Source of the DNA: Pseudorhodoplanes sinuspersici | Lineage (GTDB): Bacteria; Pseudomonadota; Alphaproteobacteria; Rhizobiales; Xanthobacteraceae | Direction of reading: 5' to 3' | Length of the DNA stretch: 64,000 nt | Assembly (NCBI RefSeq): GCF_002119765.1 | Contig: NZ_CP021112.1 | Coordinates: 5,636,501 to 5,700,500 of the forward strand | Part shown: one piece after another, positions 44,467-53,675 of the stretch | Layout of the letters: every line of letters starts with the position of its first letter | How positions within the stretch are numbered: position 1 is the stretch's first letter | Made by a program: the position numbers and the translations under genes | The notes under the pieces: generated by a model | Databases searched by the model: none | Told to the model about the DNA's origin: nothing | Seen by the model: only the letters and a program-made list of their open reading frames with translations

Positions 44467-44505
44467 ATTCGGTAGCCGAATTTCAAAATCGATTATAATT
44501 CGGCT
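44467..44505. promoter_or_regulatory. Clustered ATTCGG/CCGAAT half-sites before the dioxygenase
   Basis: ATTCGGTAGCCGAAT (44467-44481) is a 6-bp inverted repeat, and AGCCGAAT (44474-44481) also pairs with ATTCGGCT (44498-44505) across 16 bases. Three related half-sites thus lie 65-103 bases before the dioxygenase alpha start. They could bind the TetR regulator encoded downstream. The first hairpin could instead end the enolase-superfamily transcript. Confidence 0.42.
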
Positions 44506-44569
44506 TTGACGCTAACTGAAACCGTTATAATAAGAGGTCGTCGGCCGATGTCAGCGATAGGACCGTGAC

Positions 44570-45919
44570 ATGAGCAACGCGATCAGCGCACCACAGCCCA
44601 TCGAGATGCCAATCGGCGCGGATGATATCCGCGCTTTGATCCGGCCGGACCATGTGCATCGGCGCGCTTATGCCGATCCACAGATCTTCGCGATGGAACA
44701 AGAGCGCATTTTCGGCCGCCTCTGGATTTATGTGGCGCATGAAAGCCAGCTCAAGCAGCCTGGTGACTTCATCCGCACGCGCCTCTCGAAATACGAAGTG
44801 CTGGTAACCCGCCATAACGATGGACAGATCTACGTCCTGCATAACCGCTGCCCGCATCGCGGCGCGCGGCTATGCATGGTCGATGGCGGCACGAGCCGTA
44901 CTTTTAGCTGTCCTTATCACGCCTGGGTTTTCCGTCCGGACGGATCGCTCTCCTCCGTTCCTCACCCCAAGAGCTATCCGGCAAATTTCAGCATCACCGA
45001 TCCGCAGAACCATATGCAGCGGATCGCCAATGTGCAGAGCTATCGCGGCTTCGTCTTCGCCAACCTGTCCGACAATCCGCCGCCGTTGCTTGAACACCTC
45101 GGCCCGATGACGGACGTCATCGACAATCTCGTCGATCGCGCTCCTGATGGAGAGGTCGAAATCGCGGATTCGAGCTTCTCGCTGGAATATAGCGGCAATT
45201 GGAAGCTGCATCTGGAAAACGCCGCCGACATCTTCCATCCGACTTTTGTGCACTCGTCTTCAGTCATTCCGGCACGCAAGGCGCCAGCCAATGCGTCGAT
45301 CCTCGATCAGGATCAGACCCGGGAAATGCTGCTCGCCAACGGCTTCGGCTTCAAGGAATGGGAAGGCATCCAGCTCAGCGGCCTGGATAGTGGCCACACC
45401 TATATGACGAGCTTCTACAATCAGGGTGTGCTCGCCAACCAGAACGAGGACCCGGTATCGGCGAAATATCGCGCCCTGCTGGCGGAGAAGATCGGCGTCG
45501 AACGGGCCAACAGCGTGCTCGGCATGACCCGCTTCAACAACATCATCTATCCAAACCTCATCATCAACGCGCAATACCAGCAAATGCGCGTGACCATACC
45601 GCTATCGGTGGACCGCACACTCGTGCGCATCCATTGCTTCCGCCTGAAAGGCGCGCCGGACGAAATGTTCCATCGCGCCGTCCGCTTCCTCACCACCATC
45701 GGCTCACCGGCCTCGATGATCTTCTCCGACGACGTGGAGATGCTGGAGCGCTGCCAGCGGGGTCTTGCGACCGAGACGGGCCCGTGGATCGATTTCTCGC
45801 GCGGCCTCGACAACGACCAGACCGATGCCGATGGCAGCGTATCCGGTGCCGCCAGCGAAATGCCGATGCGCGTGCAGTTCAAGGCCTGGCTCAAACACAT
45901 GACGGCCGAGGCTGCCTGA
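44570..45919 (+). CDS. Rieske aromatic ring-hydroxylating dioxygenase, alpha subunit
   Basis: Catalytic subunit of 449 aa. The Rieske [2Fe-2S] site is CPHR (Cys94, His96) and CPYHAW (Cys114, His117). The mononuclear iron site begins ENAADIFHPTFVH, with bridging Asp220 and His223/His228. It would insert oxygen into an aromatic ring with electrons from a reductase and ferredoxin that are not seen nearby. Its stop overlaps the beta start in TGATG. The ring substrate cannot be deduced; the AntA/BenA-like length fits benzoate-type or polycyclic acids. Confidence 0.92.
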   Translation: MSNAISAPQPIEMPIGADDIRALIRPDHVHRRAYADPQIFAMEQERIFGRLWIYVAHESQLKQPGDFIRTRLSKYEVLVTRHNDGQIYVLHNRCPHRGARLCMVDGGTSRTFSCPYHAWVFRPDGSLSSVPHPKSYPANFSITDPQNHMQRIANVQSYRGFVFANLSDNPPPLLEHLGPMTDVIDNLVDRAPDGEVEIADSSFSLEYSGNWKLHLENAADIFHPTFVHSSSVIPARKAPANASILDQDQTREMLLANGFGFKEWEGIQLSGLDSGHTYMTSFYNQGVLANQNEDPVSAKYRALLAEKIGVERANSVLGMTRFNNIIYPNLIINAQYQQMRVTIPLSVDRTLVRIHCFRLKGAPDEMFHRAVRFLTTIGSPASMIFSDDVEMLERCQRGLATETGPWIDFSRGLDNDQTDADGSVSGAASEMPMRVQFKAWLKHMTAEAA

Positions 45920-46404
45920 TGCTTCCCTACGAGACCCTTCGCGAGATCGAGCTTTTCATTCTGAAGGAAGCCAGGCTTCTGGACGAGGGCCAGTTCGAGG
46001 CTTGGCTCGATCTTTATGCGCCGCAGGGCATCTACTGGATGCCGAGCAAGCCGGGACAGACCGACCCCTTGAATGTCGCCTCGATCATCTACGAAGATCA
46101 TGCGATCCTCGCGATCCGCGTGCAGCGGCTCCTGGAAGCGCGGGCGCTGGTACTGACCCCTATGCCACGGACGGTGCATCTGGTCAGCAATATTGAAGTC
46201 CTCAAAGGCGATGCGACATCGACGGATTTCGAGGTGGGAGCCGCCTTCCTTTGCACAGAATTGCAAGGCGAACGTCAGCGCATTTACGCCGGGCGACAAA
46301 TCCACCATATTGCGCGTGAGGACGACTCATTTCGCATCCGCCGGAAGCATGTTGCATTGACCAATTGCGACGGCGTCCATGCGCCAATGACAATCCCGAT
46401 TTAA
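45919..46404 (+). CDS. Rieske ring-hydroxylating dioxygenase, beta subunit
   Basis: Small subunit of 161 aa, NTF2/cystatin-like, starting in the TGATG overlap with the alpha gene. EARLLDEGQFEAWLDLYAPQGIYWMPS is the family pattern, and a related block is in the beta subunit at 20-487, so the window carries parts of two such enzymes. It stabilises the alpha3-beta3 hexamer. Confidence 0.92.
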   Translation: MLPYETLREIELFILKEARLLDEGQFEAWLDLYAPQGIYWMPSKPGQTDPLNVASIIYEDHAILAIRVQRLLEARALVLTPMPRTVHLVSNIEVLKGDATSTDFEVGAAFLCTELQGERQRIYAGRQIHHIAREDDSFRIRRKHVALTNCDGVHAPMTIPI

Positions 46405-46435
46405 GGCAGACAAATCGTGCAGGGCGGCAAGAGGC

Positions 46436-47020
46436 GTGGTTCAGGTCAAGAAGGAAACGGTCCGCAACGCCATTCTTGATTCGGCACGCGATCTGTTTTC
46501 CGAACGCGGTTACCACCGGACGACCCTGCAGGACATCGCTCAGCTCGCCGGTACCGGCGTCAGCAGCCTTTATTCGTATTTTCCGTCCAAGCTGCACCTG
46601 CTTTATGCGGTCATCGAGCCGTGGGAAAAGGAATGCTTCGAGCAGCTGGAAGCCCGCGTGCGGACGATCAAGAAACCGCGCGAAAAATTGCGAGTGATCC
46701 TGCTCGGGATCTGGCGCGACATTCCGATGGACAATATCGGCCTCGCCAACAGCCACATCGAAGCGCTGGCCTCGGCCGATCCGGCCGAGAAAAAGCCTTC
46801 GCCGCTTCTGGCCTGGACCGAGGCCCGCCTGATGACGATGATCGAAGGCGCCCTGCCGAAGGATCAAGGAGGGCGTGGCCGTTATGACCTTCTGCCGCAT
46901 CTCTTCATGATGGCCTATGACGGCTTCGTCATTAATCGCCGCCTCAACGATCTGCGCGACATCGAGAAACTGGTCGATGCGATGTGCGATATTCTGATGG
47001 GGCCGGAGAATGAATCCTAG
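46436..47020 (+). CDS. TetR-family transcriptional regulator
   Basis: A 194-aa regulator with an N-terminal TetR HTH (VRNAILDSARDLFSERGYHRTTLQDIAQLAGTGVSSLYSYFPSKLHLLYAVI, residues about 8-60) and an all-helical effector domain. It follows the dioxygenase beta gene by 31 bases on the same strand, so it probably controls that operon in response to its substrate. The start is a GTG at 46436, poorly placed relative to GAGG; another start a few codons on is possible. It overlaps the convergent EIIA-like gene by four bases. Confidence 0.87.
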   Translation: MVQVKKETVRNAILDSARDLFSERGYHRTTLQDIAQLAGTGVSSLYSYFPSKLHLLYAVIEPWEKECFEQLEARVRTIKKPREKLRVILLGIWRDIPMDNIGLANSHIEALASADPAEKKPSPLLAWTEARLMTMIEGALPKDQGGRGRYDLLPHLFMMAYDGFVINRRLNDLRDIEKLVDAMCDILMGPENES

Positions 47021-47466
47021 CTTTGGCTGGACGCAATCTCGGACAACTCCGATGACGTCGTCGCTTCCCGCATTTTCCGGACGACAGGTGCCGACCTCAG
47101 CGTCCTCGAAACCGCCGCCAGGACACCCAGCTGATCGCCTTCGGGCGTCTTCGGCAAGAGCAACATGAAGACGATATCGACCGGCTTGCCATCCATCGAA
47201 TCGAAATCGATCGATCGATTCAGCTTCATCAGCACCCCGTAAGGTTTTTGTACAAAGTCGACCCGCGCGTGCGGAATCGCCACGCCGCCACCGGTGCCGG
47301 TCGACCCGAGATCTTCTCTGGCGCGCAACGCTGTCTGGATAGGATTCGCCGGAATGCCGAGCGCGGCCGACGCGCGCTCCGCGAGTTGCCGTAACGCCTG
47401 ATTCTTGTCTGCGCATACCGCATCGACAATGACATCGGTCGGCGAAAGAAAGTCAGCTATTTTCAT
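47017..47466 (-). CDS. PTS-Ntr EIIA-like protein (PtsN family) in the kdp operon
   Basis: A 149-aa EIIA-fold protein. The phosphorylated histidine is His66 in GGGVAIPHARVD, and the first part (LSPTDVIVDAVCADKNQALRQLAERA) follows PtsN. PtsN (EIIA-Ntr) binds and stimulates the KdpD kinase in E. coli, so a homologue eight bases behind kdpE fits direct control of potassium uptake. This is likely a kdp-dedicated copy rather than the rpoN-linked ptsN. Confidence 0.88.
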   Translation of the reverse strand: MKIADFLSPTDVIVDAVCADKNQALRQLAERASAALGIPANPIQTALRAREDLGSTGTGGGVAIPHARVDFVQKPYGVLMKLNRSIDFDSMDGKPVDIVFMLLLPKTPEGDQLGVLAAVSRTLRSAPVVRKMREATTSSELSEIASSQS

Positions 47467-47473
47467 TCTCGCC

Positions 47474-48163
47474 TCAATCTGGAGCCCGCAACCGATAGCC
47501 GACCCCGGTTTCCGTCAGGATGTATTGAGGCCGCTCGGGATCGATCTCCACCTTCTGCCTGAGCTGACGTACATAGACCCGCAGATATTGCGCATCCGTC
47601 AGATCGTCCCATAACTCGTTCAACAGAAACTTGTGCGTCAGCACCTTTCCCGCGTGCTGAACCAGGATGCGCAAAAGATCATATTCCTTCGGTGACAGTT
47701 TCACATCCTGATCGCCGAGCTTCACGATCCGCCGCACGAGATCAACCGAGAGCTCTCCGACACGAAAGACCGGACGCTCGCCCTGCACCTGCAATTGATG
47801 ACGGAGCGCGGCCCGCATGCGCGCCAGCAATTCCTCCATCCCGAATGGCTTGGTGATATAATCGTCGGCGCCAAGATCGAGCGCCCGAACCTTGCCGGCT
47901 TCATCGCCGCGGCTCGACAAGACAACGATCGGTACCGCCTCGGCCCGGGAGCGAAGATTGGCCAGCAGTTGGTGGCCGTCAATATCCGGCAATCCAAGAT
48001 CGAGGATGATCAGGTCAGGATGTTCGCCGAGCATTTCGAGGGCACTTTTCCCATTCGACGCCTCCAACACCTGGTAGCCCTGCGTGCTCAGACCCATGCG
48101 CAAGAGTTTACGGATCGGCGGCTCGTCATCGATCACAAGCACTTTGAGGGGAGCTGCAGTCAT
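47474..48163 (-). CDS. kdpE: KDP operon response regulator
   Basis: A 229-aa OmpR-type regulator. The receiver has acidic pocket IDDE (residues 11-14) and phospho-acceptor Asp55 (LIILDLGLPDIDG); the C-terminal winged helix ends AQYLRVYVRQLRQKVEIDPERPQYILTETGVGYRL, the KdpE signature. It overlaps kdpD in ATGA. Phosphorylated KdpE activates the kdp structural genes when potassium is low. Confidence 0.94.
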   Translation of the reverse strand: MTAAPLKVLVIDDEPPIRKLLRMGLSTQGYQVLEASNGKSALEMLGEHPDLIILDLGLPDIDGHQLLANLRSRAEAVPIVVLSSRGDEAGKVRALDLGADDYITKPFGMEELLARMRAALRHQLQVQGERPVFRVGELSVDLVRRIVKLGDQDVKLSPKEYDLLRILVQHAGKVLTHKFLLNELWDDLTDAQYLRVYVRQLRQKVEIDPERPQYILTETGVGYRLRAPD

Positions 48164-50880
48164 GCGGCAGAACTGATCTGTTGCGGTGCCGGGATCGGCA
48201 GCCTGATCGTGAATATCGCGCCCGATCGGTCGGTTCGGTTGGCTGCGGTGATCGTACCCTTCATCGCCTCCACAAACCCGCGCGAAATGGCGAGCCCCAA
48301 TCCCGTACCCGCGCGGACATGATCGCCCTTCTGCGCGCGATAAAATTTGTCGAAGATCTGCTCGAGGTCCGCGGGGGCAATGCCGGGTCCCTCGTCGAGG
48401 ATCTGCAGATAGATGGATTGGCTATCGCACCAGCTTTGAACGCGAACGGTCGTACCGGGATCGGCATATTTCGCGGCATTATCGAGAAGATTGAACAGCA
48501 CCTGCTCGAACAACACCGCATCGACCTCGATCATTGGCATGTCCGGCGCAAGATCGAGTTCGACGCGTAGGCCGGACAGGATCTTGCTGGCCCTTTGCAA
48601 CGCAGATCCCACGATCTCGCCAAGATCGTGCCGTGCCGAATTTGGGACGACCGCACCCGATTCAAGCTTCGTCATATCGAGCAGATTGGCAATGAAGCGG
48701 TTGAGGCGTTCGGATTCGTCGATAATTGTCGTCAGGAGGTCGGCCTTTTCGGCCTCGCCAAGCTTGCCCGATAGGTCGCGAAGTGTCCCGGCCGACCCGA
48801 TCACGGCCGCCAGCGGCGTCTTCAAATCGTGTGAGATTGACGTCAGCAAGGCCGAGCGGAGCCGGTCCGCTTCTATCGTCCGCTTCGCGCGGTCCATATC
48901 CTCGACGAGATAGACGCGCTCGATGGCCAGCGCGCCCTGATCGATCAGCGCATCCAGCAGCCGTCGCTCGTCGGTCGTCAGCATCGGGCCGGGCTTGTCG
49001 CTGTCGATACCAACGACACCGATCGCGCCGCGGCCGGTCCGCATCGGCAAAAACAGGCGCTTGGCGCCCGGCAAGGTGTCCGATCCCCGCCCCGCCGTCC
49101 GGTTATTTTCCCATGCCCATTTGGCAGCGGCAATGTCCGCATCGTCCAGCGTGTCTTCGGGCGGATATCCTGCCTTCACGGCAATCGAACCATTCTGCGG
49201 CAACAGCAGCACAACGCGCACCCGCAGCATCAGGGCCGTTTGATAAGCCGTGGCCCAAAGCACGTCATCGAGCGTACCGACGCCGGCCAGCTTTCGGCTA
49301 AAGGTATAGAGAGATTCTGTGGTGCGGGCCCGGCTCATCGCCGCCACTGCCTGCGTGCGCACGCGTGCCGCGACATTCGAGACAATGCTCGCCATCAGAA
49401 TGAAAAAGACAAATGCTCCCACGTTCGTCGGATCGGCAATCGTGAACGTGTAAGTCGGTGGCATGAAAAAGAAATTGTAGAAGAGAGAACAGACCACGCT
49501 GGCGAAAAGCGACGGCCACAGTCCATATCGCACCGCCACGCCCACCACAGCCGTCAGAAAAACGAGATCGACGTTCTCGATACCGAACCATGGCTGGATG
49601 AGTTTCCCAATACTCAATGCCACGCCACTGGCGATAAACGCCACGACATAGGCGCGCAGGTCGAACGATGTGATGGTCTGCGCCGGCCGCACATCCTTGG
49701 CGGGTATTGTCTCGCTTGCAATGTCTTCGCCGGCAATGACATGGACGCTGATATTTCCGGATCGACGCGCAAGATCATGGACGACAGAGCCATGAACGAT
49801 CTCGAACCACCGGGACCGGCTAGACTTGCCGATGATGATCTGGGTGACATTGTTCTCTTGCGCATACCGGACGATATCATCGGCAATACGCCGGTCGCCG
49901 CCCGGAATCGTCACGGCGTCGCCGCCGAGCGCTTCGGCAAGCCGAAGTGTGTCGGCAATCCGGTCGCGCTCGACTTCCGTGAGTTGCAGGCTCCGGCGGC
50001 TCTCGATGTAAAGCGCCGTCCAGGATGCATGCAGGCGCTCGGCCAACCGCTTGGCGTAACGGACAAGCCCCGCCGCACGCGGATCCTCGCTGACACAGAC
50101 GAGCACCCTTTCGCCAGCGGCCCAGGGGCCCTGGATCGCGTGCTGCTGCATCTGATCGAAGAGCTGATCGTCGACCCGTTCCGCCGTGCGGCGCAACGCA
50201 AGCTCGCGCAACGCTGTCAGATTGGTCGGCGAGAAAAAATGCTTCAGCGCACGCTCGGCCTGTTTGGGAACGTAGACTTTCCCTTCCTTGAGCCGCTGGA
50301 TCAAATCGTCGGGCGTGACATCGACGAGCTTCACCGCGTCGGCGCGATCGAAAATGGAATCGGGAATGGTTTCGCGGACGCGCACGCCGGTAATTTGCGC
50401 AATGACGTCGTTCAGGCTCTCGATGTGCTGGATGTTGACCGTACTATAGACGTCGATGCCGTTGTTCAGCAATTCCTCGACGTCGAGATAGCGCTTGGGA
50501 TGGCGGCTGCCGGCCGCATTGGTATGTGCGAGTTCATCGACGAGGACGATCTGCGGCTTGCGAACAATAATCGCGTCGAGGTCCATTTCCTCGAGCCATT
50601 TCCCTTTGTATTCGATCTGCCGGCGCGGAATCGTTTCAAGCCCTTCCAGCAGTGCCTCGGTTTCCTTACGGCCGTGCGTTTCCACAACGCCGACGACGAT
50701 ATCGTATCCGTCCTGCCGCCTGGTGCGGGCCTGTAACAGCATTTCATAGGTCTTGCCGACGCCAGGAGCGGCGCCGACAAAGATCTTCAGTTTACCGACG
50801 CCGGTCTCCTCGCGGCGCGCCGCGGCGAGCAGCGCATCGGGCGATGGGCGATGATCAGAATCGCGTCTCTGATCGGGCAT
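48160..50880 (-). CDS. kdpD: Potassium-sensing histidine kinase
   Basis: A 906-aa membrane kinase. The N-terminal KdpD domain has Walker A GAAPGVGKT (about residues 33-41) and LVDELAHTNAAGSRHPKRYLDVEELL, then a USP-like domain, four membrane helices (about 405-500), a GAF-like domain, the phosphorylated His in SISHDLKTPLAAVIG, and the ATPase (DEGPGIAPADLEQIFDKFYR, GTGLGLAIS). All domains are intact. It is 35 bases behind kdpC, so structural and regulatory genes form one unit. Confidence 0.95.
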   Translation of the reverse strand: MPDQRRDSDHRPSPDALLAAARREETGVGKLKIFVGAAPGVGKTYEMLLQARTRRQDGYDIVVGVVETHGRKETEALLEGLETIPRRQIEYKGKWLEEMDLDAIIVRKPQIVLVDELAHTNAAGSRHPKRYLDVEELLNNGIDVYSTVNIQHIESLNDVIAQITGVRVRETIPDSIFDRADAVKLVDVTPDDLIQRLKEGKVYVPKQAERALKHFFSPTNLTALRELALRRTAERVDDQLFDQMQQHAIQGPWAAGERVLVCVSEDPRAAGLVRYAKRLAERLHASWTALYIESRRSLQLTEVERDRIADTLRLAEALGGDAVTIPGGDRRIADDIVRYAQENNVTQIIIGKSSRSRWFEIVHGSVVHDLARRSGNISVHVIAGEDIASETIPAKDVRPAQTITSFDLRAYVVAFIASGVALSIGKLIQPWFGIENVDLVFLTAVVGVAVRYGLWPSLFASVVCSLFYNFFFMPPTYTFTIADPTNVGAFVFFILMASIVSNVAARVRTQAVAAMSRARTTESLYTFSRKLAGVGTLDDVLWATAYQTALMLRVRVVLLLPQNGSIAVKAGYPPEDTLDDADIAAAKWAWENNRTAGRGSDTLPGAKRLFLPMRTGRGAIGVVGIDSDKPGPMLTTDERRLLDALIDQGALAIERVYLVEDMDRAKRTIEADRLRSALLTSISHDLKTPLAAVIGSAGTLRDLSGKLGEAEKADLLTTIIDESERLNRFIANLLDMTKLESGAVVPNSARHDLGEIVGSALQRASKILSGLRVELDLAPDMPMIEVDAVLFEQVLFNLLDNAAKYADPGTTVRVQSWCDSQSIYLQILDEGPGIAPADLEQIFDKFYRAQKGDHVRAGTGLGLAISRGFVEAMKGTITAANRTDRSGAIFTIRLPIPAPQQISSAA

Positions 50881-50915
50881 CCCTCATTCCAGTCTCGATA
50901 GGAATTGCAAAAGCC

Positions 50916-51518
50916 TTATCGCACGGCCCGGTCCAGGGCCAGATTGAGCGCAAGAACATTGACGCGCGGTTCACCCAGGATTCCGAGCAAACGGCCCTGG
51001 ATATTGTCATTAACCAATTGCCGCAGAGCCGCTTCGGGCATGTTGCGGGCTTTGGCCACACGCTGAACCTGGAACAGGGCCGCCTCCGGTGAGATATGGG
51101 GATCGAGCCCGCTGGCCGACGCCGTGACCAGATCGATCGGGGGGACAGTTCCGGCGCCCTCCTCCTTCAGCTTTTCCACATCGCCCCGGATGCGGTCAGC
51201 CAGAGCCTGGCTTGTCGGCCCAAGGTTCGAGCCCATCGAGTTGGCCGCATTATAGGGCGCTGGCACGGACTTCGACGAGTCGTCCGGGTCAGGTCCCGTC
51301 GTGGCAGAGGGGCGGCCATGAAAATAGCGATCGCTCTTAAACTCCTGACCGATCAAGGCCGAACCGATCACCGTGCCATCACGCTCGATCATGCTGCCAC
51401 TGGATTGGGACGGAAAGATTGCGCCGGCAATCCCCGTCATGGCCAACGGATACGCAAGACCGGTAATCAGGGTCAGCCCAAGAAGAAGCACGATCGCAGG
51501 ACGAATTTCTTTCAACAT
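50916..51518 (-). CDS. kdpC: Potassium-transporting ATPase subunit C
   Basis: A 200-aa subunit with one N-terminal membrane helix ([23 protein letters not shown]) and a periplasmic domain. [42 protein letters not shown] and the C-terminal [16 protein letters not shown] are KdpC hallmarks. AAGGAG lies nine bases before the ATG. It stabilises the KdpFABC complex. Confidence 0.95.
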   Translation of the reverse strand: MLKEIRPAIVLLLGLTLITGLAYPLAMTGIAGAIFPSQSSGSMIERDGTVIGSALIGQEFKSDRYFHGRPSATTGPDPDDSSKSVPAPYNAANSMGSNLGPTSQALADRIRGDVEKLKEEGAGTVPPIDLVTASASGLDPHISPEAALFQVQRVAKARNMPEAALRQLVNDNIQGRLLGILGEPRVNVLALNLALDRAVR

Positions 51519-51545
51519 GATCTCGTTCTCCTTACGCCCATCCCA

Positions 51546-53651
51546 TTATGCCCATCCCATGGCCGTCACGGCCATATCGATCAGCTTGATGCCGGCAAAG
51601 GGGATGATGATGCCGCCAAGCCCGTAAACAAGCAGGTTCCGCCGCAACAGCGCCCCGGCGCCGATGGCGCGATAAGCCACGCCCTTCAGCGCCAGAGGAA
51701 TAAGCGCGATGATGACCAGAGCGTTGAAGATGATCGCGGACAAAATCGCGCTCTGCGGCGTCGTCAGATTCATGATGTTGAGCGCTTGCAATTGCGGATA
51801 GAAGGTGAGGAAGATCGCTGGAATGATCGCGAAATACTTCGCCACATCGTTCGCGATCGAGAATGTTGTCAGCGCACCGCGGGTCATCAGCAGTTGCTTG
51901 CCGATCTCGACGATCTCAATCAGCTTGGTCGGATTCGAATCCAGGTCGACCATGTTGCCCGCTTCGCGCGCGGCTTGCGTGCCGGTATTCATCGCGACGC
52001 CGACATCGGCCTGAGCCAGCGCCGGCGCATCGTTGGTGCCGTCACCGCACATGGCGACGAGTTTGCCCTTGGCCTGCTCATCGCGGATCAGTCGCAACTT
52101 GTCTTCAGGTGTCGCCTGCGCAAGAAAATCGTCGACGCCCGCTTCCGCGGCGATCGCGGCCGCCGTCATCGGATTGTCGCCGGTGATCATGATGGTGCGG
52201 ATGCCCATCCGGCGAAGCTCGGCAAATCGCTCGCGGATACCGCCCTTCACGATATCCTTGAGATGCACAAGACCGAGCAGCTTGCCGTCCTTGGCAACGG
52301 CGAGCGGCGTGCCGCCGGCTTTGGCGATGCTGTCCGAAATCGCCTGCGCCTCGCGGATCGTGTCGGGACTAACCGGCGGCTGGACCCTACGGCCCCCACC
52401 GGAACTTGCGGCCGGCGAATTCAGGAATTTCAGGATCGAATCCACCGCACCCTTGCGAACCCAGGAGCCATCCACCTCGACGCCGCTCATGCGGCTATGC
52501 GCGGTGAAGGGAATGAAGTTGGCCTTCATGTCTGCCAGCTCGCGGCCGCGGATGCCGTATTTCTCCTTGGCCAACACAACAATCGAGCGGCCTTCCGGCG
52601 TTTCATCTGCCAGCGATGCAAGCTGCGCGGCGTCGGCCAGGTCGCGCTCTGTCACGCCCGGCAGCGGCTTGAACGCGGTGGCCTGCCGGTTGCCGAGCGT
52701 AATGGTGCCGGTTTTGTCGAGCAGCAGCGTATCGACGTCGCCGGCGGCCTCCACCGCACGGCCCGACACGGCCAGCACATTGAACCGGACAAGCCGATCC
52801 ATGCCGGCAATGCCGATGGATGAGAGCAACGCGCCAATGGTTGTCGGGATCAGCGTCACGAACAACGCAACAAGGATGATCACCGAAATCGCGCCGTTGG
52901 CATAAGCGGCGTAGCTCGGAATGGTGGCCGTGGCGAAGACGAAAATGAGAGTGAGACCGATCAGCAGAATATTGAGTGCGATCTCGTTCGGTGTCTTTTG
53001 GCGTTCCGCACCTTCGACCAGCCGGATCATCCGGTCAAGAAAGGTCGAGCCTGGCGCTGCCGTGATCCGCAGGCGGATCCAGTCGGACAGCACCTGCGTG
53101 CCGCCGGTGACGGCCGAACGGTCACCGCCGGACTCACGGATCACGGGAGCGGATTCGCCGGTGATCGCCGCTTCGTTCACGGAGGCCACACCTTCGATCA
53201 CTTCGCCGTCCGACGGAATGGTGTGGCCGGCTTCGACCAGCACGATATCGCCGACCTTCAGGCTGGTGCCCGGAACGATCTTGTAGCTCTTGATGTCGGA
53301 GCTGGTCAGCAACTTGGCCTGCGATTCTGTCCGCGTCCGACGCAACGATGCCGCCTGCGCCTTGCCGCGGCCTTCGGCGATCGCTTCGGCGAAATTCGCA
53401 AACAGGACCGTGAACCAGAGCCACAATGTGATCTGGAAGCCGAAGCCAATATTCCCTGCCCCCGTCACGACATCGCGGATCAAGAGAATGGTGGTCAGGA
53501 TCGTCACGATCTCAAGAACGAACATCACCGGATTCTTGATCAGCGTCCTCGGATCGAGCTTGACGAAAGCCGAGCCAAGCGCCGGAATGACGATCTTGGA
53601 GTCAAGCATCGCCGTCACCGGCGCACGCTTGGAATTTTTTATCATTTCCAT
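51546..53651 (-). CDS. kdpB: Potassium-transporting ATPase catalytic subunit B
   Basis: A 701-aa P-type ATPase. Phosphorylated Asp312 is in DKTGTIT, the TGES dephosphorylation motif is at 164-167, and the hinge region reads [44 protein letters not shown]. Complete at normal length. It drives potassium moved through KdpA. Confidence 0.96.
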   Translation of the reverse strand: MEMIKNSKRAPVTAMLDSKIVIPALGSAFVKLDPRTLIKNPVMFVLEIVTILTTILLIRDVVTGAGNIGFGFQITLWLWFTVLFANFAEAIAEGRGKAQAASLRRTRTESQAKLLTSSDIKSYKIVPGTSLKVGDIVLVEAGHTIPSDGEVIEGVASVNEAAITGESAPVIRESGGDRSAVTGGTQVLSDWIRLRITAAPGSTFLDRMIRLVEGAERQKTPNEIALNILLIGLTLIFVFATATIPSYAAYANGAISVIILVALFVTLIPTTIGALLSSIGIAGMDRLVRFNVLAVSGRAVEAAGDVDTLLLDKTGTITLGNRQATAFKPLPGVTERDLADAAQLASLADETPEGRSIVVLAKEKYGIRGRELADMKANFIPFTAHSRMSGVEVDGSWVRKGAVDSILKFLNSPAASSGGGRRVQPPVSPDTIREAQAISDSIAKAGGTPLAVAKDGKLLGLVHLKDIVKGGIRERFAELRRMGIRTIMITGDNPMTAAAIAAEAGVDDFLAQATPEDKLRLIRDEQAKGKLVAMCGDGTNDAPALAQADVGVAMNTGTQAAREAGNMVDLDSNPTKLIEIVEIGKQLLMTRGALTTFSIANDVAKYFAIIPAIFLTFYPQLQALNIMNLTTPQSAILSAIIFNALVIIALIPLALKGVAYRAIGAGALLRRNLLVYGLGGIIIPFAGIKLIDMAVTAMGWA

Positions 53652-53675
53652 CGATTAAGCTCCGAAAATCCCTGA

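Noticed and set aside
49240-50736. A 498-codon plus-strand open frame opposite kdpD
   Set aside because: kdpD is complete and recognised across this whole stretch; the antisense frame has no ribosome site or family pattern.
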